Position numbers and translations under genes: made by a program. The notes beneath the pieces are model-generated. The model was not told where the DNA came from. It worked only from the letters and a program-made list of their open reading frames with translations, and searched no databases. Of a stretch of DNA of 7,601 nt, positions 1 to 6,201 are shown in pieces (the stretch's first letter is position 1; every line of letters begins with the position of its first letter). This DNA comes from Chloroflexota bacterium (lineage in GTDB: Bacteria; Chloroflexota; Limnocylindria; Limnocylindrales; CSP1-4): positions 1-7,601 of the forward strand of contig JACCQX010000067.1 in the NCBI GenBank assembly GCA_013813905.1. The letters run 5' to 3'.

Positions 1-526
1 CCACGGTCAAGGGTCCGTTGGACGTCTCGGCATCGACGTCCGTGGCGTCCCGGATAGTCACGCCTCCGTTGGAGCTGCGGGCGATGACGGAGCCCCTGAC
101 GTTGGCCGACTCGATGCGCCCGTTCGACGTGCGCAGCTCCAGGGACGAATCGACCGGCACGGCGAGCTCGATGTCCGCGCCGCTGTTGCCCAGGCTGAGG
201 GCATCGTCGTTGCGGCGGACCGCGACGGTGACCTGCGAACCCTCCTGGACGATGGACAGCTCCACGCGGGACAGGTCGCGTTCGGCCTCTTCCTGGCTAC
301 GGCCCGAGCCGCGCTTCACTACCCGCGCCTCGATGGTCTCCTCACCGCCGGTGATGACGCTGATACGGCCGTTGAAGGTCTCGACCAGGATGCGCGGATC
401 GCTGACGACCTCCAGCGACTCCTCGACCGTCTCGCTGGCCACCACGGTGCCGGTCATGGTGCAGCCGACCGAGAAGAGGGCGAGCGCGGCGAGGAGCGCC
501 GCCACCAGCGCGGGTCTCAGCGCCAT
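1..526 (-). CDS. DUF4097-like beta-repeat lipoprotein, C-terminus outside window
   Basis: Reading the minus strand from the ATG at 526-524 gives 175 codons with no stop before the window edge, so the C-terminus is missing. Residues 1-21 form a lipoprotein signal peptide: a short basic start, an Ala/Leu-rich core, then SVGC with the lipidation Cys at 22. This predicts an extracytoplasmic membrane-anchored protein. The mature part is rich in alternating beta-strand sequence, with repeated turn motifs FNGRI (51-55), TSNGRI (133-138), SSNGGV (151-156) and TSNGPL (168-173). The last three are spaced 17-18 residues, as expected for the stacked strands of DUF4097 / adhesin-like beta-helix domains. 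The function of that family is poorly defined, with cell-envelope roles usually supposed. The start lies inside the last codons of the upstream oxidoreductase (10-bp overlap) and no strong ribosome-binding site is visible, so translation is probably coupled. The family call rests on the NG-turn repeat pattern. Confidence 0.83.
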   Translation of the reverse strand, partial: MALRPALVAALLAALALFSVGCTMTGTVVASETVEESLEVVSDPRILVETFNGRISVITGGEETIEARVVKRGSGRSQEEAERDLSRVELSIVQEGSQVTVAVRRNDDALSLGNSGADIELAVPVDSSLELRTSNGRIESANVRGSVIARSSNGGVTIRDATDVDAETSNGPLTV

Positions 527-2148
527 CGGGAGCGTCGCTTCCAGTCGGCCAGCACCTGGCGTGCGGCGTTCTGGCCCGGCCAGCCGGTCACGCCGCCGCC
601 GGGGTGAGCGCCCGAGCCGCACAGGTACAGCCCCTCGACCGGCAGTCTGTAGCTCGCGAAGCCGAGCAGGGGCCGCCACGCGAACCACTGATCGAGTGAC
701 GGCTCGCCGTGCAGCGGGTGGCCCTCCGTCAGGCCGTGGTCGCGCTCCAGATCGAGCGGCGTCAAGACCTGGCGGGCCACGACCTGCGCACCGATCCCAG
801 GCGCGACCGCCTCAAGCTGAGCCATCACGCCGTCGCCCAACGACTCCCGGTCAGCGTCCCAGTCGCCTTCGCGACGGTGGTACGGCGTGCCCTGGACCAG
901 GATGCTCATGACGTGCCGTGCCGGCGCACCCTCATCGACCAGCGAAGGGTCGACCAGCGACGGGATGGTCGCCTCCAGGACGGGCGGCTCGGCGACCCGC
1001 CCGGCCTTGACGGCGTCGGCAGCCCGGTCGATGAAGGCCATCGAGGGTGCCATCACGATGCGGCCGCGCAAGCGGCGTCTGGCCTCGTCGCTATCGGCGA
1101 AGTCGCTGAAACGCGGCAGTTCGGCGAGGGCCAGATTCACCTTGGCCACCGAGCCCTTGAGTCGAAGGTTGCCGGCCTGCCAGCCCAGCTGCGGTCCCAG
1201 CAGCGCCGGATCCAGCAGGCGCAGCAGCGTGCGCTTGGGGTCGAGTCCCGAGACGACGAGGGCCGCCGCGATCTCCTGGCCGTCGCTGAGCACGACCCCG
1301 TCCGCGCGGTCCCCCCGCGTCCGTACCGCCTCCACCGTGGCACCGGTACGGATGGTGAGTCCGGCCGCGGCGCCGGCAGCTGCCAGCGCCGCGGCTAGAG
1401 CACCTGGACCGCCACGCGCGAAGACCGTCTCGCCGGCTGCGCCGTCGCTGGAGCCGGCCGTGTCCGCCAGGAAGGTCTGGCTGGAGCCGGCGTCGCGCGG
1501 CCCCATCGCCGAGTAGCGCACACCCCGCCAGGTCAGCGCGGCGCGCAGCGCGTCTCCCTCGAACCAGTCCTCCAGGTGATCGGCGATGGGCATGGACAGC
1601 ACGCGCAGGAATGCGCGGCCGTCCTGCATGCCGAGCCCGCGATACCCGAGACCCAGCCGTAGGGCGCTCAGCCCGTCAGCCACGCCCGGCCGGGAGGGGT
1701 CGGGCGGCGTCATGGCCATGAGTCGGGCAAGCAGGCCGGAGAATGCCCGCGACTGGCGGTCGAAGCCGGTGTACACCGCGGCATCGCGCGGTGACTCGAT
1801 GGTCAGCTCGGCGGCCGTCCGCTGGGCATCGCTCCACAAGGTGATCGGCGGACCGTCCGGCCGAAGGGCCACGCTGCGCACCTCTGGTGCCACCAGTCGC
1901 AAACGATGGGCGTCCAGACGGAGGTTGCGCATCACGGACGGGCGCAGCCGGCCCACGCTGTGCGCAAGGAGCGGCACGCGGACACCGGGCGCGAGTTCGG
2001 ACGTGGCCACGGCACCGCCCACCCGGCCGCGCCGCTCGAGGAGGAGCGTCCGCAGCCCGCCGCGAGCCAGATACGCCGCGCACACCAGCCCGTTGTGCCC
2101 GCCGCCGATCACGATCGCGTCGTAGCGGCCGTTCTCGGGAGGTCTCAC
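517..2148 (-). CDS. FAD-dependent oxidoreductase, phytoene dehydrogenase / PYROXD2-like (COG1233), second of a tandem pair
   Basis: This encodes a 543-residue flavoprotein of the phytoene desaturase superfamily. The N-terminal Rossmann dinucleotide-binding motif GGGHNG is at residues 15-20, followed by an acidic residue (Glu38) at the end of the second strand, as expected for binding FAD ribose. The C-terminal FAD-contacting signature, GSGAHPGGGVTGWPG, is at 511-525, and length and ends look complete. Family members oxidise or isomerise hydrophobic polyenes or other lipophilic substrates; nothing here identifies the substrate, and there are no carotenoid genes (crtB, crtE) in view. A longer reading could begin at 2241, but that extension overlaps the upstream gene and has low-complexity, shadow-like sequence. 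GTG at 2148-2146 is preferred because it overlaps the upstream stop as GTGA and begins eight residues before the first beta strand. It is clearly paralogous to the upstream gene, with collinear motifs such as RQVLTPLD (459-466). Confidence 0.92.
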   Translation of the reverse strand: MRPPENGRYDAIVIGGGHNGLVCAAYLARGGLRTLLLERRGRVGGAVATSELAPGVRVPLLAHSVGRLRPSVMRNLRLDAHRLRLVAPEVRSVALRPDGPPITLWSDAQRTAAELTIESPRDAAVYTGFDRQSRAFSGLLARLMAMTPPDPSRPGVADGLSALRLGLGYRGLGMQDGRAFLRVLSMPIADHLEDWFEGDALRAALTWRGVRYSAMGPRDAGSSQTFLADTAGSSDGAAGETVFARGGPGALAAALAAAGAAAGLTIRTGATVEAVRTRGDRADGVVLSDGQEIAAALVVSGLDPKRTLLRLLDPALLGPQLGWQAGNLRLKGSVAKVNLALAELPRFSDFADSDEARRRLRGRIVMAPSMAFIDRAADAVKAGRVAEPPVLEATIPSLVDPSLVDEGAPARHVMSILVQGTPYHRREGDWDADRESLGDGVMAQLEAVAPGIGAQVVARQVLTPLDLERDHGLTEGHPLHGEPSLDQWFAWRPLLGFASYRLPVEGLYLCGSGAHPGGGVTGWPGQNAARQVLADWKRRSRWR

Positions 2149-3734
2149 GCCGCCATGCGCCGGGAACGGAGGACCTGCAGCGCGGCGATGCGGCCCGGCG
2201 CGCCCATGATGCCGCCGCCCGGATGGACCGCCGAGCCGCACAGCCAGAGGTCGCGGATCGGCGTCCGGAACCGGGCGTGGCCGGGCACGGGTCGGTTGAA
2301 GAAGAGCTGCTCCAGGCTGAGCTCGCCCTGGAAGATATTGCCCTCCGTGAGCGAGAACGTCTTCTCGATATCCAGCGGCGTGAGCACCTGCCGGCCGACG
2401 ATGAGCTCTCGGATGTTGGGTGCGCGCTCCGCGATCACGTCGATGACGGCGTCGCCGAAGGCCTCGCGCTGGGTGTCGTCCCAGGTGCCCTCGGCCAGGT
2501 GGTAGGGCGCGTATTGCACGAAGCAGCTCATGACGTGCTTGCCGGGCGGCGCTATCGACGGGTCGACCAGCGTGGGGATGATCACGTCGGTGTACGGCCG
2601 CCGGCTGAAGCGACCTTCCTTGGCGTCGATATAGGCTTCTTCCATGTAGTCGATTCCGGGCGAGAAGCTGATGGCGCCGCGCAGGTGCTCGCCCGACCCG
2701 GGCAGACAGGTGAACTCGGGCAGGCCATCCAAAGCCAGGTTGACCTTGCCGGATGAGCCGCGGAAGCGGTAGCGCCGGACCTCGTCGGTGAATGCGGGGT
2801 CGAGGGTCTCCGGCTCCAGCATGCGCAGGAAGGTCTGGTGCGCATCGGCGCTGGAGAGGATCACCCTGGCCCCGATCTCTTCGCCGGACTCCAGCGTCAC
2901 ACCGGTGGCTCGACCGTCGCGGACGTTGATGCGCGCGACCGGCGCCTCGGTGCGGATGGTGGCGCCGTAGGCGCGCGCTGCCGAGGCGATCGACTCGCTG
3001 ACGCCGCCGGTTCCGCCGCGCGGGATGCCCCAGGCGCGGAAGGCGCCGTCGATCTCACCCATGTAGTGGTGCAGCAGGACGTAGGCCGTGCCCGGTGAGC
3101 GGACGCCCAGGAACGTGCCGATGATGCCGGACGCGGCCATGGTTGCCTTCAGTGGATCCGTCTCGAACCACTGGTCCAGGAAGTCGGACGAGCTCATGGT
3201 CATGAGCTGGATGAAGGCCGTCTCCTGGCGGCGCGGCAGGCCTGCGAAGGTGCGTGCCAGGCCGCCCAGCGGCAGCAGGTCCCGTGGGTCGGGGCGGATG
3301 GTGTCCGGCGGGACAGCCGAGAGGATGGGCTTGATGAAGCGTGCCATCTCGACCATGAGCAGGCCGTACTCCTCGTACGCCTCGGCGTCCGTGGCTGACC
3401 AGCGCCGGAGCTCGCGCATCGTCTGGGCGTGGTCGTTGGTGCGCCACAGGTAGTCGCCATCGAGGGGCGTGAAGGTGCCGTCCAGCGGCAGGATCTCCAG
3501 GCCGTGTCGCGGCAGCTGCAGGTCGCGGATGATCTCCGGGCGCAGCAGGCTGACGACGTAGCTGGCCACGCTGAAGCGGAAACCGGGCACGATCTCCTCG
3601 GTGACCGACGCGCCGCCCAGGATGTGGCGCTTCTCCAGCACCAGCGTGCTCAGCCCGGCGCGCGCCAGGTAGGCCGCGCTCACGAGGCCGTTGTGCCCCC
3701 CGCCGATCACGATCGCATCCCAGGAGCGTCCCAC
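2145..3734 (-). CDS. FAD-dependent oxidoreductase, phytoene dehydrogenase / PYROXD2-like (COG1233), first of a tandem pair
   Basis: This encodes a 529-residue protein of the same flavoprotein group as its downstream neighbour. The FAD-binding Rossmann motif GGGHNG is at residues 11-16 with Glu34 closing the second strand. ASYVVSLLRPEII (58-70) and the C-terminal GSAVHPGGGIMGAPG (500-514) are characteristic of the PYROXD2-like branch rather than of classical CrtI. GTG at 3734-3732 is preferred over the ATG 18 codons upstream because an AGGAGG sits four bases before it and the protein then starts five residues before the first beta strand; the upstream extension is Arg/Gly-rich and unlike the family. 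The gene is the likely promoter-proximal member of the minus-strand operon. Its stop TGA shares bases with the GTG of the next gene. Likely cytosolic or membrane-peripheral oxidoreductase; substrate unknown. Its two-domain architecture is intact and I see no missing key residue. Confidence 0.93.
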   Translation of the reverse strand: MGRSWDAIVIGGGHNGLVSAAYLARAGLSTLVLEKRHILGGASVTEEIVPGFRFSVASYVVSLLRPEIIRDLQLPRHGLEILPLDGTFTPLDGDYLWRTNDHAQTMRELRRWSATDAEAYEEYGLLMVEMARFIKPILSAVPPDTIRPDPRDLLPLGGLARTFAGLPRRQETAFIQLMTMSSSDFLDQWFETDPLKATMAASGIIGTFLGVRSPGTAYVLLHHYMGEIDGAFRAWGIPRGGTGGVSESIASAARAYGATIRTEAPVARINVRDGRATGVTLESGEEIGARVILSSADAHQTFLRMLEPETLDPAFTDEVRRYRFRGSSGKVNLALDGLPEFTCLPGSGEHLRGAISFSPGIDYMEEAYIDAKEGRFSRRPYTDVIIPTLVDPSIAPPGKHVMSCFVQYAPYHLAEGTWDDTQREAFGDAVIDVIAERAPNIRELIVGRQVLTPLDIEKTFSLTEGNIFQGELSLEQLFFNRPVPGHARFRTPIRDLWLCGSAVHPGGGIMGAPGRIAALQVLRSRRMAA

Positions 3735-3894
3735 GACCCCTCCTCTACCAGATCGCCGGCCTGTGCCGACGCGTCGGTCGCGGCCCACGCTACGCGTCGC
3801 CGGACGGCCGCGAGTCTACGCGACGCCCAGGGGCGACGCGGCCCGGACCACCTCCGCGCCGTGTTCCCTTCAGATGCCCGTGAGGCGGTCGCTT
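3735..3894. promoter_or_regulatory. Remnant of the divergent intergenic region, with ACGCGT palindromes
   Basis: These 160 bases lie between the minus-strand operon and the left end of the insertion sequence, and probably once formed, together with 4810-4825, a divergent promoter region of about 176 bp. The stretch holds a perfect 12-base palindrome CCGACGCGTCGG at 3766-3777 and a second ACGCGT at 3792-3797, with centres 23 bp apart (about two helical turns). Further GCGACGC-type words follow at about 3820-3840. This could be an operator array, but such words arise easily in GC-rich DNA. I found no convincing -35/-10 pair on either strand. Confidence 0.25.
3739..3744 (-). promoter_or_regulatory. 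Ribosome-binding site of the first oxidoreductase
   Basis: A perfect AGGAGG (minus strand) lies four bases upstream of GTG 3734-3732. It decides the start against the in-frame ATG at 3788, which would add an atypical basic 18-residue extension. Confidence 0.7.
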
Positions 3895-3925
3895 AGTGAA
3901 GTTCCCCGGTGGAAACGAGACTGGC
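3895..3925 (+). repeat. Left terminal inverted repeat of the insertion sequence
   Basis: 31 bases beginning AGTGAAGTTCCCCGGTGG. They match the reverse complement of 4779-4809 at 29 of 31 positions; the two differences are at repeat positions 20 and 22. Matching stops on both sides (base 3894 outside, base 3926 inside). Confidence 0.92.
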
Positions 3926-3938
3926 TACCGTGGACCTC

Positions 3939-3945
3939 GAGGAGG
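3939..3945 (+). promoter_or_regulatory. Ribosome-binding site of the transposase gene
   Basis: GAGGAGG six bases upstream of the ATG at 3952. It fixes the transposase start there rather than at any of the upstream codons in the same open frame, which extends out of the element into flanking DNA. Confidence 0.75.
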
Positions 3946-3951
3946 TCACCG

Positions 3952-4777
3952 ATGCCGGGAGTGCAGTCGCGGAGGTCCGCGAACCCGCGGCGGCTGCCGC
4001 GTCGGAACCACTATCAGGAGGGACCGGACTTCCTGTTCGTAGCGACCCAGGGAGGTCGGCCACCCGAGGCCGCGAGGGACCGTGCTCAGGCGACGACCGT
4101 TCGACGGCGACGAGCCGCGCTCAGGCGGTGGGCGGAGGGTGAACCGCTCGCCACGATCTGCGCCGAGGACGGTTGCAGCAGGGCGAGCCTCTTTCGGTGG
4201 CGCACGCGGTTCGAGCAGGGTGGCCTGGAGGCGCTCATGGATCGTCCGCGCAGGGGTCGCGCGAGCGAGCTGCCGCCAACGCTCGAGCGGCTCGTCCTGA
4301 CGGTCCGGCTGTATCCGGGCCGTCCCCACCAAGGAGGCGGTCTGGGTCCTGGCTCTGCTCCAGGAGGCGATCGAGCTGTGCGGTGTGCCGCACGAGCTGA
4401 TGACCGACAACGGCACGCCGTTCGTGGCCGTCGTCCGCTCGATGCTCAGCCGCTTCCAGCGCAGCCTGGCTGACCTCTCCATCCGGCACATCCGCACGCA
4501 GATCGACACACCCTGGACGAACGGCAAGGTCGAGGCCTTCTGGGCCACCCTCCAAGCCGAGGTCCTCGATCGCCAGCAGCTGGCCGACCTCGCTGCGGCA
4601 GAGGCTGCCGTCTCCGCCTGCGCCGGTTACTACAACTACCACCGGCGCCACGGCGAGCTCGACTGGCAGACGCCGGCCGAACGGTTCGACGGGACACCCT
4701 TCACCGACCGTGACTTCCGGAGCGTCCCTGCCCTGGCCGATGTCGCCGACCTACTCGACGCGATGCTCGCCGCTTGA
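3952..4777 (+). pseudogene. IS481-like DDE transposase, internally deleted and frameshifted
   Basis: The N-terminal part, from ATG 3952 to roughly 4310, encodes a basic region and a helix-turn-helix segment containing LATICAEDGCSRASLFRW, followed by the helix LERLVLTVRL. The reading then has to jump to another frame (in phase with 4385). That frame is open from 4301 and encodes IRAVPTKEAVW, the second catalytic Asp in MTDNGTPF (codon 4406-4408), the catalytic Glu in TNGKVEAF (codon 4532-4534), and a typical C-terminal YYNYHRRHGELDWQTPAERF. In this family roughly a hundred residues, including the strand with the first catalytic Asp, normally lie between the LERLVLTVRL helix and the IRAVPT segment; here they are absent. 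So this is a deletion plus frame change, not a simple programmed frameshift. Family assignment to IS481-like rcIN/DDE transposases is from motifs; the 41 residues between Asp and Glu exceed the usual 35, as in some IS481/IS3-related subgroups. The product is inactive by inference. Confidence 0.86.
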
Positions 4778-4778
4778 G

Positions 4779-4809
4779 GCCAGTCTCATCTCCACCGGGG
4801 AACTTCACT
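4779..4809 (-). repeat. Right terminal inverted repeat of the insertion sequence
   Basis: Mirror of the left repeat (29/31 identical on the reverse complement). It starts two bases after the transposase stop codon and ends 16 bases before the start codon of the downstream lipoprotein gene. Confidence 0.92.
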
Positions 4810-4814
4810 GGGTC

Positions 4815-4820
4815 GAAGGA
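4815..4820 (+). promoter_or_regulatory. Ribosome-binding site of the downstream lipoprotein gene
   Basis: GAAGGA five bases upstream of TTG 4826. It is the only good Shine-Dalgarno near the gene start and supports TTG over the GTG at 4850, which has no such site upstream. It lies just outside the insertion sequence and so escaped disruption. Confidence 0.6.
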
Positions 4821-4825
4821 CGAGG

Positions 4826-6148
4826 TTGGCTGCTAGTCTTCGCGCCGTCGTGAGGATCCTGCGAGCCCCTGTCACCGCGTTGCTTCTCGCGCTCACTCTC
4901 ATCGGCTGCACGATGGGCGCGCCCGGCCCGATCCCCACCCCGAGCGCGACTTCCCCGATCACCACGAGCCCGACCATCCCGGTTACTCCGAGCCCCACCT
5001 CGCCCGTCACGCGGGCCCCAACCACAGCTTCCACGCCCGATGCGACGTCCTCGGCCGAGCCGACCGCCACCCGCACGCCCGAACCCACCATGGCCGCCTC
5101 GAGCGCCGCCCCGCCGCCCACGACCCACCTCGCCGACGCGGCCGCCTTCATGCCGCCGGGAGCCCAGCAGCTGTTCTTCACCAACTGGTCGGCCATCAAG
5201 CGCGCCATCGGGGCGGAGGACGTGACCAGCAAGAGCCCGCTCGAGGAACGCATCGCCGTGTCCCTGGCGACGATCAAGCCGGAGGCCGCACCATCGGGGT
5301 TCGGATCGCGTCATCTTCGGACGCACGCGGACCTGTGGGGCTTCGACACGATGGACTTGGAGTGGGAGGCGACGGTCCAGGAGCCGCGCGGATCACCCAC
5401 TCGGGTCCTCCGCTTCCGTGAGGGGTTCGATCTGGCGCCGGTCGCCGCGCGCTTCGATGAGCGGGACTTCAGCACCGAGCACCTCGAGGGCGGCGCCGTG
5501 CTGCGCTCGCACGAGATGGATCTCAGCCAGGACTGGATAACGGGCTCGGAGCTTGCCATCCTGAACACCGCCTTCCTCGATGACGGCCGGACCCTCGTCG
5601 CGTCGAGCGACCCGGAGGCCGTCCGTGCTGTCGTCGCGGAGGTCATCGATCAGGGAGCCAAGACGCTCCCCGTCCTTGCCGTCATCGGCCTCCTGGAGGG
5701 AGCCTCGGCCGCGATCGTGCTCTCGGGTGATGACACCTGCGACCACTTCGCGCCGTTCGCGCTCGAGCCGGACAGCCTGGAGCGCGCCCAGCAGGAGCTG
5801 GCGGCAGCCGGCCCGCTCTCGAGGTACAGCGCGCTGGGCGTGGGATACAGCACGGGCTGGCATCCGGACGGGCGGATCTTGTTCGCCTACGCCGACCCCG
5901 AGGCGGCCGCCGCGGACCTCAGCGGCCGCGCGAACCTGGCGAAAGAGGGCACGAGCGTCCGCTTCGGCCGTCCATACGCCGAGACCGCCTTCACGCTGGA
6001 AGCAGCGGAGCTCCAAGCCGCCGACGACACGGGCGGGAGGGGCGGGAGCGCGCTCACGCTCCGGGTCGCACCGACGAACGAGATGCCGCGGCGCCTCTTC
6101 GACATGGTCATCGGCCGCGACATGCTTTTCGCGGCCTGCACGGGCTGA
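4826..6148 (+). CDS. Lipoprotein with Pro/Ser/Thr stalk and unrecognised C-terminal domain
   Basis: This encodes a 440-residue protein whose function I do not recognise. Residues 1-27 are a lipoprotein signal peptide: Arg residues, the hydrophobic core ALLLALT, then the lipobox LIGC with the lipid-anchored Cys at 28. Residues 29 to about 100 are a low-complexity Pro/Thr/Ser stalk, a common spacer for surface-anchored proteins of high-GC Gram-positive-like bacteria and Chloroflexota. The rest, from about 105 (MPPGAQQLFFTNW) to 440, is a mixed alpha/beta domain with a TLVASSDPEAVRAVV segment. It contains only two Cys, at 305 (DDTCDHF) and 438 (AACTG), which could form a disulfide. The start is TTG 4826 with a good ribosome-binding site; GTG 4850 would give a shorter but still valid signal peptide. 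The insertion sequence ends 16 bp upstream, so the native promoter is displaced and expression may be altered. The reading frame is intact. Confidence 0.85.
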   Translation: MAASLRAVVRILRAPVTALLLALTLIGCTMGAPGPIPTPSATSPITTSPTIPVTPSPTSPVTRAPTTASTPDATSSAEPTATRTPEPTMAASSAAPPPTTHLADAAAFMPPGAQQLFFTNWSAIKRAIGAEDVTSKSPLEERIAVSLATIKPEAAPSGFGSRHLRTHADLWGFDTMDLEWEATVQEPRGSPTRVLRFREGFDLAPVAARFDERDFSTEHLEGGAVLRSHEMDLSQDWITGSELAILNTAFLDDGRTLVASSDPEAVRAVVAEVIDQGAKTLPVLAVIGLLEGASAAIVLSGDDTCDHFAPFALEPDSLERAQQELAAAGPLSRYSALGVGYSTGWHPDGRILFAYADPEAAAADLSGRANLAKEGTSVRFGRPYAETAFTLEAAELQAADDTGGRGGSALTLRVAPTNEMPRRLFDMVIGRDMLFAACTG

Positions 6149-6188
6149 CCGGTTCTGCAGCGGCAGCGCCCACTGACGGTCTGCCCGG

Positions 6189-6194
6189 CATACT
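6189..6194 (+). promoter_or_regulatory. Possible -10 element for a leaderless transcript of the GcvT-like gene
   Basis: CATACT matches TATAAT at four of six positions and is followed by exactly seven bases before ATG 6202, the spacing of leaderless promoters in high-GC bacteria. No Shine-Dalgarno precedes this ATG, which makes a leaderless start plausible. No good -35 box is present, and chance cannot be excluded. Confidence 0.25.
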
Positions 6195-6201
6195 GCCCGC
6201 C

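Larger units (their letters stand above)
3895..4809 (+). mobile_element. IS481-like insertion sequence, internally deleted (915 bp)
   Basis: The element is bounded by near-perfect 31-bp terminal inverted repeats and contains one transposase gene that nearly fills it, ending two bases before the right repeat. The exact outer edge is uncertain by one to three bases, because the matching ends begin AGTGAAG and the true tip could be the A, G or T. No clear target-site duplication is visible: the left flank ends GGTCGCTT and the right flank begins GGGTCGAA. The element is shorter than a complete relative should be, because the transposase lacks its middle. It is therefore probably unable to move by itself, although its intact ends could still be used by a transposase supplied elsewhere. 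It is inserted in the promoter-containing gap between two divergent transcription units. Confidence 0.87.

Noticed and set aside
18..911. Long open plus-strand frame opposite the lipoprotein and oxidoreductase genes
   Set aside because: It encodes Arg/Ser/Pro-rich low-complexity sequence typical of the antisense of GC-rich genes. The minus strand carries clear protein families in the same place.
2149..2241. Upstream extension of the second oxidoreductase to an ATG at 2241
   Set aside because: The added 31 residues lie within the first oxidoreductase's coding region, are low-complexity, and are not part of the FAD domain. The GTGA overlap start is a better fit.
3691..3951. Transposase start upstream of 3952, outside the insertion sequence
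   Set aside because: The open frame crosses the IS end into flanking DNA. The GAGGAGG six bases before ATG 3952 marks the real start inside the element.
4298..4330. Programmed ribosomal frameshift joining the two transposase halves
   Set aside because: No slippery heptamer is visible. A whole segment with the first catalytic Asp is absent, so a frameshift alone would not restore a working enzyme.
3946..4548. Minus-strand 200-residue open frame across the IS
   Set aside because: It is antisense to the transposase, shows no recognisable domain, and extends across the transposase deletion junction only because the region is GC-rich.
4774..4810. Outward promoter at the right IS end driving the lipoprotein gene
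   Set aside because: TTGAGG at 4774-4779 resembles a -35 box, but no -10-like hexamer lies 16-19 bp downstream; that stretch is GGGGAAC.
4960..5110. Possible tandem DNA repeats in the Pro/Ser/Thr stalk
   Set aside because: The codons are biased and the peptide is low-complexity, but there is no regular repeat unit at the DNA level.
4786..5326. Minus-strand Gly/Val/Arg-rich open frames opposite the lipoprotein stalk
   Set aside because: They mirror the Pro/Thr/Ser codons of the stalk, giving repetitive Gly/Val/Arg sequence, and no ribosome-binding site or family is seen.
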